A stretch of 64,000 nucleotides of DNA from Deltaproteobacteria bacterium. Its GTDB lineage: Bacteria; Desulfobacterota; Binatia; UTPRO1. Under the pieces are notes generated by a model, which saw only the letters and a list, made by a program, of their open reading frames with translations, made no database searches and had not been told where the DNA came from. Both the position numbers and the translations under genes were made by a program. How positions within the stretch are numbered: the stretch's first letter is position 1; each line of letters opens with the position of its first letter. Shown in pieces: positions 8,866 through 17,773 of this stretch. The stretch lies in contig JAJCZP010000071.1 of assembly GCA_029262315.1 (NCBI GenBank), forward strand, positions 1 to 64,000. Reading direction: 5' to 3'.

Positions 8866-9939
8866 GTGACCAGCGCGCCGATCCATGTGCCCGTTCCGAA
8901 GGTGCTGGCTGCAGGGTCCTTTCGCGCTCTCCGGCGCGAGCTCGCGCGGCACCCGACCGGTGCGCCCGTGATCCTCGACTGCCACGAATTCGAGAGCGCG
9001 GACGCCCTCGCCGTCGCGCGCCTGCTCCGAATCATCGCCGAAGGACGCGCGGCGGGACACGACGTACGCCTCGCCCATCTCGACGACGCGGCCCGGCGCG
9101 CCCTGGCCGACGTCGATCCCGCGATTCTCGAGCAGGACACCGTCCCCCGGCGCCACCCGCTCGAGGTCGTGGGCACACAGGCGATCGAGGCCGCCGCCAC
9201 CGCGGGGCAGGTCCGACGCCTCGCCGGTGCGACGGTTGCCGGGCTGACGCGGCCCTTCGGCGCCGAGGGCATCAAATGGGATCGTGCCCTCCGGCAGATG
9301 GCTTTGATCGGGGTCGAAGCGGTGCCGATCGTCGTCTTCATCTCGCTGCTGGTCGGCGTTGTCCTGGCGTTGAACGGCGCCACGCAGCTCCGCCAGTTCG
9401 GCGCGTCAATCTTCATCGCGAATCTCGTCGCCATCTCGACGACACGCGAGATGGGCCCCCTCCTCACCGCCGTCATCGTCTCGGGACGCACCGGATCGGC
9501 GATCGCCGCCGAGATCGGCAGCATGGTCATCTCGGAAGAGGTCGACGCCATGCACACGATGGCGTTGAACCCCGTACGTTTCCTGGTCGTCCCGAAGGTG
9601 CTGGCGCTGATTCTAATGATGCCGCTCCTGACGGTCATGAGTAACCTCGCGGGCATCACGGGCGGCTACGCCGTCGGCGTGCTCGGGCTCGACCTCGGGA
9701 GCGACGCCTACCTGTCGCAGACGGTGCAGTCGTTGTTCATGTCGGACGTCACGACCGGGCTCGTGAAGAGCGTCGTCTTTGGCGTCATCATCGGCCTCGT
9801 GGGCGCGCACCGTGGCTTCGCCGTGCGTGGGGGTCCCGAGGCGGTCGGCCGCGCCGCCACGTCCGCCGTGGTGACGTCGATCATCGCCTGCATCGTCGCC
9901 AATGCGGGCTTCACGGCGCTGTTCTACTACACGGAATGA
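8866..9939 (+). CDS. MlaE-type ABC permease with N-terminal STAS-like domain
   Basis: 357 residues from GTG 8866. Residues 1 to about 100 look like a STAS/MlaB domain (VILDCHEFESADALAVARL), followed by an MlaE/YrbE permease of about 250 residues with five or more hydrophobic segments and the conserved SGRTGSAIAAEIGSM..SEEVDAMHTMALNPVRFLVVPK core. MlaE is the inner-membrane permease that moves phospholipids between inner membrane and the periplasmic MCE protein. In E. coli MlaB is a separate subunit; here it appears fused. Next gene overlaps by ATGA. Confidence 0.92.
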   Translation: MTSAPIHVPVPKVLAAGSFRALRRELARHPTGAPVILDCHEFESADALAVARLLRIIAEGRAAGHDVRLAHLDDAARRALADVDPAILEQDTVPRRHPLEVVGTQAIEAAATAGQVRRLAGATVAGLTRPFGAEGIKWDRALRQMALIGVEAVPIVVFISLLVGVVLALNGATQLRQFGASIFIANLVAISTTREMGPLLTAVIVSGRTGSAIAAEIGSMVISEEVDAMHTMALNPVRFLVVPKVLALILMMPLLTVMSNLAGITGGYAVGVLGLDLGSDAYLSQTVQSLFMSDVTTGLVKSVVFGVIIGLVGAHRGFAVRGGPEAVGRAATSAVVTSIIACIVANAGFTALFYYTE

Positions 9940-10733
9940 GTACCGGCGCCACACCACCTCGGCTCGTCGTCGAGGATCTCGTCGCCGGCTACGGCGACAC
10001 TCCCGTCCTGAACGGGATTGGGCTCACCGTCGACGCGGGCGAGATCGTCGCGGTGCTCGGAGCCACCGGCTCGGGCAAGAGCACGCTCCTGCGCTGCATT
10101 GTCGCCCTGCTCCGTCCGGAGCAGGGGCGTGTCCTGATCGGCGGGCGCGACGTCCACGGCGGACGCGACGAGCGCGACGAGATCCTGCGCGGGGTCGGGC
10201 TGGCATTCCAGGACGCCGCCCTCCTGAACTCGATGACGACCGCCGAGAACGTCGCGCTGCCGATCATCGAACATTGGGGCGCCGACGAAGACACCGCGCT
10301 CATGCTCGCACGCATGCGCCTCGCACGGGTCGGGCTAGCGCGCGCTGGCGACAAAATGCCCTCCGAACTCTCCGGCGGCATGCGCAAGCGTGCCGGGATC
10401 GCGCGCGCCATCGCCCTCGACCCGGCCCTCCTGCTCCTCGATGAGCCGTCGGCCGGACTCGACCCGACGACGGCTCGTGCCATCGACGAGCTGATTCTCG
10501 ATCTCCGGGCACGCACCGACATGGCCATCGTCGCCGTCACCCACGAGATCGCCAGTATCGACACCATCGCCGACCGTGCGGTCATGCTGGCCGAAGGCCG
10601 GATGATCGCGTCCGGCACACTGGCCGAGGTACACGGTAGCACCGACCCTCGGGTCCAGGCATTCTTTGAGCGGAGACTCGTGGACGACGGGGCCAGCAGC
10701 GGCCTGGTTGGCGAGCTGGAGTGGAAGACGTGA
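9936..10733 (+). CDS. MlaF-type ABC transporter ATPase
   Basis: 265 residues. Walker A GATGSGKST, Q-loop in GLAFQDAALLNSMT, signature LSGGMRKRAGIARAI, Walker B LLLLDEPSAGLDP and switch His in VTHEI. The LSGGMRKRAG signature and AFQDAALLNSMT are characteristic of the MlaF subfamily. It powers the lipid transporter with the upstream permease. ATG 9936 overlaps the permease stop (ATGA), indicating coupled translation, and its own end overlaps the MCE gene. Confidence 0.95.
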   Translation: MSTGATPPRLVVEDLVAGYGDTPVLNGIGLTVDAGEIVAVLGATGSGKSTLLRCIVALLRPEQGRVLIGGRDVHGGRDERDEILRGVGLAFQDAALLNSMTTAENVALPIIEHWGADEDTALMLARMRLARVGLARAGDKMPSELSGGMRKRAGIARAIALDPALLLLDEPSAGLDPTTARAIDELILDLRARTDMAIVAVTHEIASIDTIADRAVMLAEGRMIASGTLAEVHGSTDPRVQAFFERRLVDDGASSGLVGELEWKT

Positions 10734-11650
10734 AGCGGCGGCAGAGCGATCTCATCCGGGTCGGAGCGTTCGTGCTCATTGCGAGCGCCGTTTTGGGCGG
10801 CGCGCTCCTGTGGATCGCGGGCTCGCGCCTCCTCCGCCCGGTCGATACGTACACCATCGTTTTCACGGACTCGGTGAGCGGCCTGAACGTCGGCTCCAAC
10901 GTCGAGTACCAGGGTGTCGTCGTAGGACGGGTCCGCGACATCGGCCTGACCAAGCACATTCCACCCGAGGTGGCGGCGGTCATCGATCTCGAGCCCGACA
11001 CTCCGGTCCGCACCGATACCGAGGCCGCGCTCGTCGGCTCGTTCGTCACCGGCCTGCAGTACATTCAACTCTATGGCGGCAGCAGCGCGGGAACAATGCT
11101 CGCGTCCGGCGGCATCATCCGCGGCAACACCACGTCGCTCGACGCGTTCCGCGATCAGGCCACCGAGATCGCCAGTCTTGCCGTCACGATCATGAGCCGG
11201 CTCGAGAAGAACGTCTTCACCGAGGAGAACAGCGAATCGCTGACCGCCGTGCTGGGAGATCTCCGCATCGTCGCCTCCGGACTGAGCAATACGATGGAAG
11301 CCTTTCAGGCCGAGAAGGCCGGACGCGATCTGGCCCTGCTCGTCGCCAAGCTGAGCGAGGTCACGGACAACGTGAATGCCGTGCTGGTAGATTTCTACGC
11401 GCGCCGTGACGACGTGTACGGCGGCTTCAAGACGACACTCGCCAACGTGGACGCGGTCGTCATCGACGCACGCGCGCTGGTCCAGGCGACTACCAGTCAG
11501 GTTGGCGGCACGGGCGGCTCGGTCGGGAGCCTGCTGCGTGAGCTCACCGCGGTCACCAACCGACTGCAAGAGACCCTCGACGTGATCCGCAGCGATCCGT
11601 CCGTCCTCCTGTGGGGCCGTACCGTCCCCGAACGCGAGTTCAATCGATGA
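10730..11650 (+). CDS. MCE-domain protein, MlaD-like
   Basis: 306 residues from GTG 10730, which overlaps the previous stop as GTGA and has GGAG eight bases upstream; a GTG at 10721 is the alternative. One N-terminal transmembrane helix (VGAFVLIASAVLGGALLWIAG) is followed by a single MCE domain (YTIVFTDSVSGLNVGSNVEYQGV.VGRV) and a long alpha-helical tail. MCE proteins form hexameric rings that bind lipids in the periplasm and feed the MlaEF transporter. The long C-terminal helix resembles the needle-forming tails of longer MCE proteins. Confidence 0.92.
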   Translation: MKRRQSDLIRVGAFVLIASAVLGGALLWIAGSRLLRPVDTYTIVFTDSVSGLNVGSNVEYQGVVVGRVRDIGLTKHIPPEVAAVIDLEPDTPVRTDTEAALVGSFVTGLQYIQLYGGSSAGTMLASGGIIRGNTTSLDAFRDQATEIASLAVTIMSRLEKNVFTEENSESLTAVLGDLRIVASGLSNTMEAFQAEKAGRDLALLVAKLSEVTDNVNAVLVDFYARRDDVYGGFKTTLANVDAVVIDARALVQATTSQVGGTGGSVGSLLRELTAVTNRLQETLDVIRSDPSVLLWGRTVPEREFNR

Positions 11651-12225
11651 TGATGCACGCCCTTCGCATCGTCGCTGTCACTCTTGCCGTCGGGCTCATG
11701 GCGACAGCATGCAGCAGCGTCCGCGGCACGCCGGAGATCCGCTACTACGTCCTCGCGGTGTCCACCACCAATTCCGTCCCCCTGCCAGGACCGGTCCGGA
11801 TCGACGCGTTCTCGATCGACGATCCGTACGCCACGCGCCAACTCGCCTACCGGACATCGCCCTATCGACTCGCGTACTACAACTACCATCGCTGGGCTGG
11901 GAGCCCGGAAGGCGTCGTCGCCGCGGCGGTCCGCGAATATCTGAAGCACGGTCGCAAGGACGTCGAGGGCGCGCCGTTCGAGGTCGGGGCGCGGGTTCGA
12001 CGCCTCGAAGAGGTCGACGCCGATGCGGGCTGGAGCGGCGCGCTCACGATCGATTTCAAGGTACATCGATCTGGCGTGCTCGTCCTCGAACATGCGTACA
12101 GCGAGACCGAGCCTGCCGACGACCGCAATCCAGAAGACGTCGTCGCCGCACTCAGCCGTGCGTTGAGCGCCATTCTCCACGCGCTCGCTGCTGATCTCGC
12201 GGAGCTCGAGTCGGACGCCCCATAG
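11647..12225 (+). CDS. ABC-transport auxiliary lipoprotein (PqiC/MlaE-associated type)
   Basis: 192 residues. Signal MMMHALRIVAVTLAVGLMATAC with a lipobox-like end, then IRYYVLAVST typical of the auxiliary lipoprotein family (ABC_trans_aux), which accompanies Mce/Pqi transporters and probably sits in the outer membrane. ATG 11647 overlaps the MCE gene stop, so it is the fourth gene of the operon; the longer track start at 11611 lies in the MCE coding end. Function as the outer-membrane partner is inferred from family and position. Confidence 0.85.
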   Translation: MMMHALRIVAVTLAVGLMATACSSVRGTPEIRYYVLAVSTTNSVPLPGPVRIDAFSIDDPYATRQLAYRTSPYRLAYYNYHRWAGSPEGVVAAAVREYLKHGRKDVEGAPFEVGARVRRLEEVDADAGWSGALTIDFKVHRSGVLVLEHAYSETEPADDRNPEDVVAALSRALSAILHALAADLAELESDAP

Positions 12226-12244
12226 CCCCGAACTTGCTCGGGGC
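12225..12244 (+). terminator. hairpin at the end of the Mla-type operon
   Basis: GCCCCGA / TCGGGGC, 7-bp perfect stem with a 6-nt loop, beginning at the stop codon of the lipoprotein gene. No strong T-tract follows. Confidence 0.45.
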
Positions 12245-12293
12245 GGCGATCGCTTCTTGTAACTCGACGATCGGAGTATAAGGATGCGTCCGC

Positions 12294-13532
12294 ATGACGG
12301 ATCCTACCGACGACAGCCCTCCACCTGAAGAGGATTTCGCCGCACTTTTGGCGGCGAGCGAAGCCGAGGCACCGGCCCAGCGGCGCCTTGCGGCCGGGGA
12401 TGTCGTGCGTGGCCGCATCGTCGTCATCGATAAGGACAACGCCTTCGTCGCTCTCGGCGCGAAGTCCGAGGGCGTGATCGACCTCAGCGAGTTTCGCGAC
12501 CCTGACACGGGCGAGCTGAAGATCGCCGTCGGCGATCAACTCGAGGCGACGGTCACCGACGATGGCAGCCGCTCCGGGTCCATCATCCTCAAGCGCACGC
12601 TGGGACGCGGCGCGCATCTCCCGGGCGAACTCGAGCAGGCCTATGAGCACGGTCTTCCCGTCGAAGGCTTGGTGTCGGGACAGAACAAGGGCGGATTCGA
12701 TGTGCAGATCGCGGGGCAGCGCGCCTTCTGCCCGGCCTCGCAGATCGACATGCGCCGCGGCGAGCCGACGAGCTACGTTGGTCAGCGCCTCCAGTTTCAA
12801 ATCACTAAGGTCGAGGGCGGCGGACGCAACATCGTCGTCTCGCGCCGGCAGCTCCTCGAAGCCGAAGCCGCCAAGCTCGCCGCTAGCACCTGGGAGCGAT
12901 TGCGGGTCGGCGAAGTGACCCGCGGTACCGTGAGCCAGCTCCGTGACTTCGGCGCCTTCGTCGATCTCGGAGGCGTCGAAGGACTCATCCACATCAGCGA
13001 ACTCGGCCACGGCCGCTCGCAGCACCCGTCCGACATCGTGCAGATCGGACAGGAGGTCGAAGCCCAGGTCGTGAAACTCGATCCGCCGGGCGAGGGGCAA
13101 CGCGGCAAGATCGGGCTCTCGCTCCGCGCGCTGATCCCAGATCCCTGGACGACCGCGGCTGCGGAATACCCGGCCGGAACGACGGTCCGCGGCACGGTGC
13201 GGAAGATCGAATCCTTCGGGGCCTTCGTCGAAATCGCGCCGGGGATCGATGGGCTCGTCCACGTCTCCCGGATGGCAGTCGGTCAGCGTGTACAACACCC
13301 GAAGAACGTCGTCAGTGTCGGCGACGACATCGAGGTCACGGTCCTCTCGGTCGACACCGAAAAGCGCCGTATCGCCCTCTCCATGATCGAGGCCGCCCAG
13401 CGCGAGCAGGCCTCCGCCGACGCTGCCGAACGCCAGGAAACCCGATCCGCCATCGCGAAATCCAGCGACACGCGCGGTCTCGGCACCTTCGGCGACCTCC
13501 TCGCCGCCTCCCGCGACAAGCCGAAACGCTAA
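12294..13532 (+). CDS. S1 RNA-binding repeat protein (ribosomal protein S1-like)
   Basis: 412 residues with four S1 domains: about 30-100 (DVVRGRIVVIDKDNAFVALGAKSEGVI), 110-185, 195-285 (GEVTRGTVSQLRDFGAFVDLGGVEGLIH) and 290-370 (TTVRGTVRKIESFGAFVEI). The third and fourth are canonical RNA-binding copies with GAFV. Ribosomal S1 normally has six domains, and this four-domain form resembles short S1-like proteins that bind mRNA or act in translation. Acidic N-terminal tail and Lys/Arg-rich end. Monocistronic by position. Confidence 0.88.
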   Translation: MTDPTDDSPPPEEDFAALLAASEAEAPAQRRLAAGDVVRGRIVVIDKDNAFVALGAKSEGVIDLSEFRDPDTGELKIAVGDQLEATVTDDGSRSGSIILKRTLGRGAHLPGELEQAYEHGLPVEGLVSGQNKGGFDVQIAGQRAFCPASQIDMRRGEPTSYVGQRLQFQITKVEGGGRNIVVSRRQLLEAEAAKLAASTWERLRVGEVTRGTVSQLRDFGAFVDLGGVEGLIHISELGHGRSQHPSDIVQIGQEVEAQVVKLDPPGEGQRGKIGLSLRALIPDPWTTAAAEYPAGTTVRGTVRKIESFGAFVEIAPGIDGLVHVSRMAVGQRVQHPKNVVSVGDDIEVTVLSVDTEKRRIALSMIEAAQREQASADAAERQETRSAIAKSSDTRGLGTFGDLLAASRDKPKR

Positions 13533-13538
13533 CGACCT

Positions 13539-13559
13539 CGCGAGCCGTTCATGCTCGCG
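13539..13559. terminator. convergent hairpin between S1-like gene and fusion gene
   Basis: CGCGAGC / GCTCGCG with a 7-nt loop in the 45-bp convergent gap. Perfect 7-bp stem, usable from either strand. Confidence 0.45.
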
Positions 13560-13577
13560 CGCTCGCCCGCGGACTTG

Positions 13578-14663
13578 TCACGCTTGCTGCAGTGCGCGCA
13601 CGAGCCACTCGACGCGATCGTTTCCCCAGAAGCGTTGGTCTTCCCAGATGAAGAAGGGAAAGCCGAAGACGCCGTCGGCCTCGGCTTCGGCGTTGCTCTG
13701 CTCGATGGCCCGTTCGTGGTCGGCCTCGCCGAGTGCCATCAGAAAGGTCTCGCGATCGAGCCCCGCCTCGACGGCGACATCGGCCAGGGTGTTATCGTCC
13801 GCGATGTCGCGTCCCATGAGCCACCGCGCCCGGTACACACCGTCGTGATAGGCACGTTCGGCACCGAGCGCACGGGCGGCGAAAAAGCCGAGGCAGGCGC
13901 GCTTCGAGTCGGCGAATGGTCCGGGATTCAGCGCCAGGCCATAGGCATCGGCGAAGCGTGCGACGTCTTCGAAGAGGTATTTGAAACGTGGCGTGGTGAA
14001 ATCCGGGGCACCGCCGCCCGTGCGCGGTGAGTAGACGGGCTTGTACTCCAGCGCCGCATCGACGGACGCAAGTTCCCGTGCGAGTCGCTGACTTGCGAGA
14101 AAGGCGTACGGGCTGTTGTAGGCGAAGTAGAATTTGATCTTTCGACCCATAGTGTCCTCCAACGGTAGTGTTCCCTGTGCGGCCTCGCGCTCGTCGACTG
14201 CAAGCGCGAAACCACGGAGATATCCGACGTACGGCTCGGGAAGTGCGTACTCGCGCGCGCCGGCGAGCAAGAGCCCCATGTATCGCGCCGACGGTCGACG
14301 GCCATCTCGGCTCCGCCCGGAGCAGTAGGTAAAGGCGGAGACGCGCGCGCCTTCGGCGGTAACGACCTCGATCGACACGCGCTCGTACGCGCCGCCCGGC
14401 ACGCCCTCGGTGCGATCGAGACGATCGAATTCGCTAGCCGTGAGCTGATAGAGCACGCCCCAGACATGCGCCGTGGGATCCACGACGACGTTGGCAACGC
14501 CGCGCTCGCCGTCCCCGATGGCGAGATCGAAGGCGAGGCGATAGCCGCCGAGTCGTCCCGTCTGCACCGCCAGCGGTTGCATCTGGCGGAGTCCGAGGAA
14601 GGTCTTGCGGCACATGTTGCTGCCGTAGCCAAAGTACCAGAGCGGCTGAGCATCGTTCGGCAT
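13578..14663 (-). CDS. gamma-glutamylcyclotransferase / 2-hydroxychromene-2-carboxylate isomerase fusion (or two in-frame genes)
   Basis: One 361-aa open frame contains two complete enzymes. Residues 1 to about 165 are GGCT-like: WYFGYGSNM at the start and RTEGVPGGAYER with the likely catalytic Glu; such enzymes cleave gamma-glutamyl peptides or glutathione. Residues about 172-361 are a DsbA-fold, GST-kappa-like HCCA isomerase: KFYFAYNSPYAFLAS with the Ser that contacts glutathione, and GVFGFPFFIWEDQRFWGNDR at the end. HCCA isomerase is glutathione dependent and acts in naphthalene-type catabolism. The joint (PLEDT-MGRKIKF) has a textbook ribosome site just before an internal ATG at 14150, so the second enzyme may also be made alone. 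There is no stop codon between them. Confidence 0.85.
   Translation of the reverse strand: MPNDAQPLWYFGYGSNMCRKTFLGLRQMQPLAVQTGRLGGYRLAFDLAIGDGERGVANVVVDPTAHVWGVLYQLTASEFDRLDRTEGVPGGAYERVSIEVVTAEGARVSAFTYCSGRSRDGRRPSARYMGLLLAGAREYALPEPYVGYLRGFALAVDEREAAQGTLPLEDTMGRKIKFYFAYNSPYAFLASQRLARELASVDAALEYKPVYSPRTGGGAPDFTTPRFKYLFEDVARFADAYGLALNPGPFADSKRACLGFFAARALGAERAYHDGVYRARWLMGRDIADDNTLADVAVEAGLDRETFLMALGEADHERAIEQSNAEAEADGVFGFPFFIWEDQRFWGNDRVEWLVRALQQA
14155..14161 (-). promoter_or_regulatory. internal Shine-Dalgarno for the isomerase half
   Basis: Reading on the minus strand TGGAGGA sits four bases before ATG 14150 inside the fusion ORF. It decides whether the isomerase is also translated from its own start. 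Confidence 0.6.
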
Positions 14664-14699
14664 GCGCTGGCATGGTCCTTCCTCGGACGCCGAGTTCAG

Positions 14700-15347
14700 T
14701 CAAAGGCGCGCCGCGCGGTGTGCGATTGCCCGCAGCATCTCGCGACGAATCCATCCGCTCGCCGGCTTGATGAGACCCCAGTAGAGCGTAAACCTCCGGC
14801 GGGCCGCGTCGTCGACACATGCGACCCGCGTCTCGGTCACGAGCAGCGAGCGCCGCGGACCGAGCGGTTGCACGCGGAGCCCCATCACAGCCTTGCACGC
14901 ACCGGGCACCGCATACGCCCGGAGGGCCGCCAGGTCGGGCACGACATCGAGGGCCGACGGTTCGTACACGCTCCAGAACCGCCCGGCGACTCCAAAGACG
15001 ATCTCGCTTCCCGGACGCTCGGCCATCCTGCGGAATCCATCGCTCTCGAGCGCTTCCCGAAAGCTTTTCGTGCCGTCTCCTGGCGTGAACCCGCGCAGCC
15101 GGAAGAGGAGTCGCGTGACCCAGCTGCTATCCACGGTCGGCTTGTACTGTTCGATGGCCTGGACGACCCGCGCCGCTGGAGCGCCAATCGCTACCTCGTG
15201 TCGACTCTGGAAATCGTACACGGGCATCACGTCATCGAGCGCACTCGGGAGCTCGATGTCCGCGGAGTCCGCGGAAACACGAGTGGCGGAGTCCACGGAA
15301 GCGCGGGTGCCGGCGGACGTCAGGTCCGATCCCGTGGAGGTACTCAC
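14700..15347 (-). CDS. SRPBCC-superfamily protein
   Basis: 215 residues from GTG 15347, which overlaps the stop of the NnrU-like gene as GTGA. After a Ser/Thr/Ala-rich N-terminal 50 residues the pattern YDFQSRHEVAIGAPAARVVQAIEQYK is a helix-grip (SRPBCC/START-like) beginning, with a long C-terminal helix near the end (YWGLIKPASGWIRREMLRAIA). Such proteins bind hydrophobic ligands. The 276-aa track start lies inside the upstream gene. Specific ligand unknown; the co-transcribed membrane protein suggests a shared role. Confidence 0.7.
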   Translation of the reverse strand: MSTSTGSDLTSAGTRASVDSATRVSADSADIELPSALDDVMPVYDFQSRHEVAIGAPAARVVQAIEQYKPTVDSSWVTRLLFRLRGFTPGDGTKSFREALESDGFRRMAERPGSEIVFGVAGRFWSVYEPSALDVVPDLAALRAYAVPGACKAVMGLRVQPLGPRRSLLVTETRVACVDDAARRRFTLYWGLIKPASGWIRREMLRAIAHRAARL

Positions 15348-16153
15348 GCCGCACCTCCCCTGGCGGGCGCCGACCGCGCGATGCCCGCGGCGTGCCGGCG
15401 CTTGCGGCGCCAGCTCTGCAATGTCGCGAGCAACGCCCCTCCAAGAAGCGCCCCGATCACCCAGGCTCCTCCATGCGCAAACATCTCCGCGTGCACGAGA
15501 CGGAGCGCGACGGTTGCGACGAGACCCCACAGGAACATCGGCACCGCGAAATCTCCAGCGGCGAGCCGCTGCCGGCCAGACAACAGCGCGGCAAACGGCA
15601 CCAGCGAGGTCGAGGCGAGATAGGCCCGATACGGCTCGCCGCGACGGGCAAGGAGCTTCTGGTCTTGATGGCGCGCACCCACGATGGCCAGTACCGCGAA
15701 ACCTCCCATGAAGATCGCCCCAACCAGCTTGGTCGCGAGCAGCAGGTGCGCCAGTGCGAGTAGGGCCGTCCCGACGAAGAACGAATGACGGGTGACCTTC
15801 TCAATGCCGCGCGGGCTTCTGATCGGCTGATCGAAGAGCGCCATCGGTGTGCGCGGATAGACCCCGAGTCCGGCGCCCGCGAGCACGACACCGCAGGTGA
15901 TGACCGCCATGAGGAGCCACCGCGCCGGCTCGCTTGCCCCGAGCGCCAGCCCGGCAGGGCCCTCGAAACGGTGCGCAGCGTAGTACGCCACCAGGATCGC
16001 GAATGTCACCGACGCCACGACGGAGTAGAGGACGAAAAACCCGTGTGCGCCGAGCCGATCCACGAGCACGCCGCGCACCTGCCGCGTGGCCAGCCCAACG
16101 TGCGTCCCGAAGAACATCAACCAGAGAAACGTAACGACGAGTGGAGCCTCCAT
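15344..16153 (-). CDS. NnrU-like integral membrane protein
   Basis: 269 residues with about seven hydrophobic segments. VYPRTPMALFDQP, VTRHSFFVGTALLALAHLLLA and the AIVGARHQDQKLLARRGEPYRAYL segment match the NnrU/isoprenylcysteine-methyltransferase-like membrane family. NnrU is tied to nitrite/nitric oxide metabolism in some bacteria, but the molecular role is unclear. ATG 16153 is preceded by GGGAG; upstream track residues overlap the regulator gene and are discarded. It is followed with a 4-bp overlap by the SRPBCC gene and preceded by a GbsR/MarR-type regulator 25 bp away. Confidence 0.75.
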   Translation of the reverse strand: MEAPLVVTFLWLMFFGTHVGLATRQVRGVLVDRLGAHGFFVLYSVVASVTFAILVAYYAAHRFEGPAGLALGASEPARWLLMAVITCGVVLAGAGLGVYPRTPMALFDQPIRSPRGIEKVTRHSFFVGTALLALAHLLLATKLVGAIFMGGFAVLAIVGARHQDQKLLARRGEPYRAYLASTSLVPFAALLSGRQRLAAGDFAVPMFLWGLVATVALRLVHAEMFAHGGAWVIGALLGGALLATLQSWRRKRRHAAGIARSAPARGGAA

Positions 16154-16178
16154 TGAGACACTCCCTTCCGCGTACCGT

Positions 16179-16730
16179 TCAACGCCGCTGCCGCCCCCGC
16201 GCCGCCCCGAGTGGTACGACATTCTGTAAGGTTTCCGCATCGACCGGCTTGCCTTGGGTGAAGGAGCCGATGACACCGTCGACCGCGATGAAATAGAGCT
16301 TGAGGACACCGACGCGCGTCGTGATGAACGCCGCCGCCTCGCTGCCAGGCGCGTCGCGTCGGCCGCCATCTTCGGTGGCGGCGCGCTCGGTCTCGGCGAT
16401 CGTAGCGAGCACCTGCCGTACGGTCCACCGGAACCGGCGCTCCATGATCTCCGTCATCACGCGCCAGAAGTTGGTGGCCGCCGCGTAGTGGTCCTTCCTG
16501 GAACCGGGCACGCTCACGCGCCTGACCAGATGCCACTCGACCAGGCCGCGAATGTTTACCGAGACGTTGCTCTTGCTCTGTTGCAGCTCACTCGCAATCT
16601 CCTCGAGCGGGAGCGGGTCCGAGTGCAGATAAAGCAGTGCGAAGATGCGGCCCTGTATCTGGCCGAGGACGCCAGAGGTTGCCGCCGCGGTGCCGATGCC
16701 ATCGACGAAGATCGCTGTCGTTCGGTCCAT
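16179..16730 (-). CDS. GbsR/MarR-type winged-helix transcriptional regulator
   Basis: 183 residues. The DNA-binding part is GRIFALLYLHSDPLPLEEIASELQQSKSNVSVNIRGLVEWHLVRRV, the arrangement of GbsR-type regulators, followed by GSRKDHYAAATNFW and a long helical dimerisation part. Probably represses or senses for the NnrU-like/SRPBCC genes that follow in the same direction. The 5' region is AT-rich compared with the rest and holds a plausible promoter. Confidence 0.8.
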   Translation of the reverse strand: MDRTTAIFVDGIGTAAATSGVLGQIQGRIFALLYLHSDPLPLEEIASELQQSKSNVSVNIRGLVEWHLVRRVSVPGSRKDHYAAATNFWRVMTEIMERRFRWTVRQVLATIAETERAATEDGGRRDAPGSEAAAFITTRVGVLKLYFIAVDGVIGSFTQGKPVDAETLQNVVPLGAARGRQRR

Positions 16731-16761
16731 GCCTTCTCCTTTACGATCTCTACGTTCTGTG

Positions 16762-16790
16762 TGTTTAGTTTATTCTGCATGTTCAGTCAA
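16762..16790 (-). promoter_or_regulatory. candidate promoter of the GbsR-like regulator
   Basis: On the minus strand TTGACT, 17 bases, TAAACA. It lies in an AT-rich island of about 60 bp between divergent genes, which stands out in this GC-rich window. Confidence 0.4.
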
Positions 16791-16827
16791 TCCCGTGATC
16801 TCTGAATCTACGAGAGGAACTCCCCTC

Positions 16828-17742
16828 ATGCGTTGCGCGGATATCCGGGTTAGAAGAGCGCCGATGACGCCGATCGTGGTCCTGGCCCTCTGGCTCGGGT
16901 TCGGACTCGCCAACGCGCAGGCCGCCGACGTCCGCCCCTGCGAGTGCGAGAACTTTCCCGCGGAGGTGGCCCGCGCGCAGGAGATCTTCGAGAGTCGCGG
17001 CGTGGGTGCCACCCTCCCGCTCACCGAGGCGGCGCGCCGGCAGTTCGCTGTCCGCGTAGACCAGGCGTATGTCCTCGCTGCCTGCCTGGTCGCGTGCCAC
17101 GGGGCGCCCGAGCACGAGCGCAACCATGCGCGTCGGATCCTGGCCGCGACGGCGTACAAGAGCCGAGACATCGGGATCGCCGAAGCGGAGGTGAAGCGGC
17201 GGCTCGGACAGGCCGAGCACGAAATGGAACAGTGCCTCGCACTCGAGCCGCACGACCCGGAGTGCATCACATGGCACGCCAGCACGCGCGGGCGCCTGGC
17301 CGAATACTCGTGGAGTCCCCTTCTCATCACTCTACCGCACTCGCTCCTCGACGAGTTCCGCGCCGCACGTGCGGATCTCGCGCCGGGACTCGATCTTCGC
17401 GATGGCGCCGCCACGCGCGGCGAGGCGTCGATCCTCCTCAAAGCGCCCTCGCTCCTCGGCGGAGATCGTGCCGCGGCGCGCGCGCTCATGGAGGCTGCGT
17501 CCGCCGTCCCGCGCTTCCCCTGCTCGATTACGAACCGGGTCCTTCTTGCCGAGACACGCACTTTGACGGGCGAGGTCAACCGCGGCTTGGCCGAACTCCG
17601 CGCGACGGTGGCCGACGGGTTGCCGAACTGTGCCCGGCAGCGATACGAGAACCTGTCGGCCCTGGAGGACGCACAGCGGTGCCTGCTGCGCGTCGAGGCC
17701 GATCCGACCCTCGCCATGACGTGGCCACATGAGTGTGAATGA
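16828..17742 (+). CDS. exported TPR-like protein (TatT-like), function unknown
   Basis: 304 residues from ATG 16828 with GAGGA upstream. N-terminal signal peptide ([22 protein letters not shown] after a short leader; ATG 16864 is an alternative), then Cys pairs (CECENF, CLVACHG) and helix-rich sequence with [20 protein letters not shown] and [16 protein letters not shown], similar to the repeat protein TatT of TRAP-type systems. No transporter partner is nearby. Likely periplasmic scaffold or binding protein. It overlaps the upstream part of the RNase HI ORF by a few bases if that gene used its first ATG. Confidence 0.7.
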   Translation: MRCADIRVRRAPMTPIVVLALWLGFGLANAQAADVRPCECENFPAEVARAQEIFESRGVGATLPLTEAARRQFAVRVDQAYVLAACLVACHGAPEHERNHARRILAATAYKSRDIGIAEAEVKRRLGQAEHEMEQCLALEPHDPECITWHASTRGRLAEYSWSPLLITLPHSLLDEFRAARADLAPGLDLRDGAATRGEASILLKAPSLLGGDRAAARALMEAASAVPRFPCSITNRVLLAETRTLTGEVNRGLAELRATVADGLPNCARQRYENLSALEDAQRCLLRVEADPTLAMTWPHECE

Positions 17743-17773
17743 CGAACACGAACGAGAGGAAAGGACGACCAAC

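Noticed and set aside
8718-9659. Upstream extension of the 638-aa minus-strand aldo/keto reductase ORF
   Set aside because: It is antisense to the MlaE gene and the family N terminus begins at 8717.
9989-11569. 526-aa minus-strand ORF across the Mla operon
   Set aside because: Antisense to MlaF and MlaD coding sequence, with no recognisable domain.
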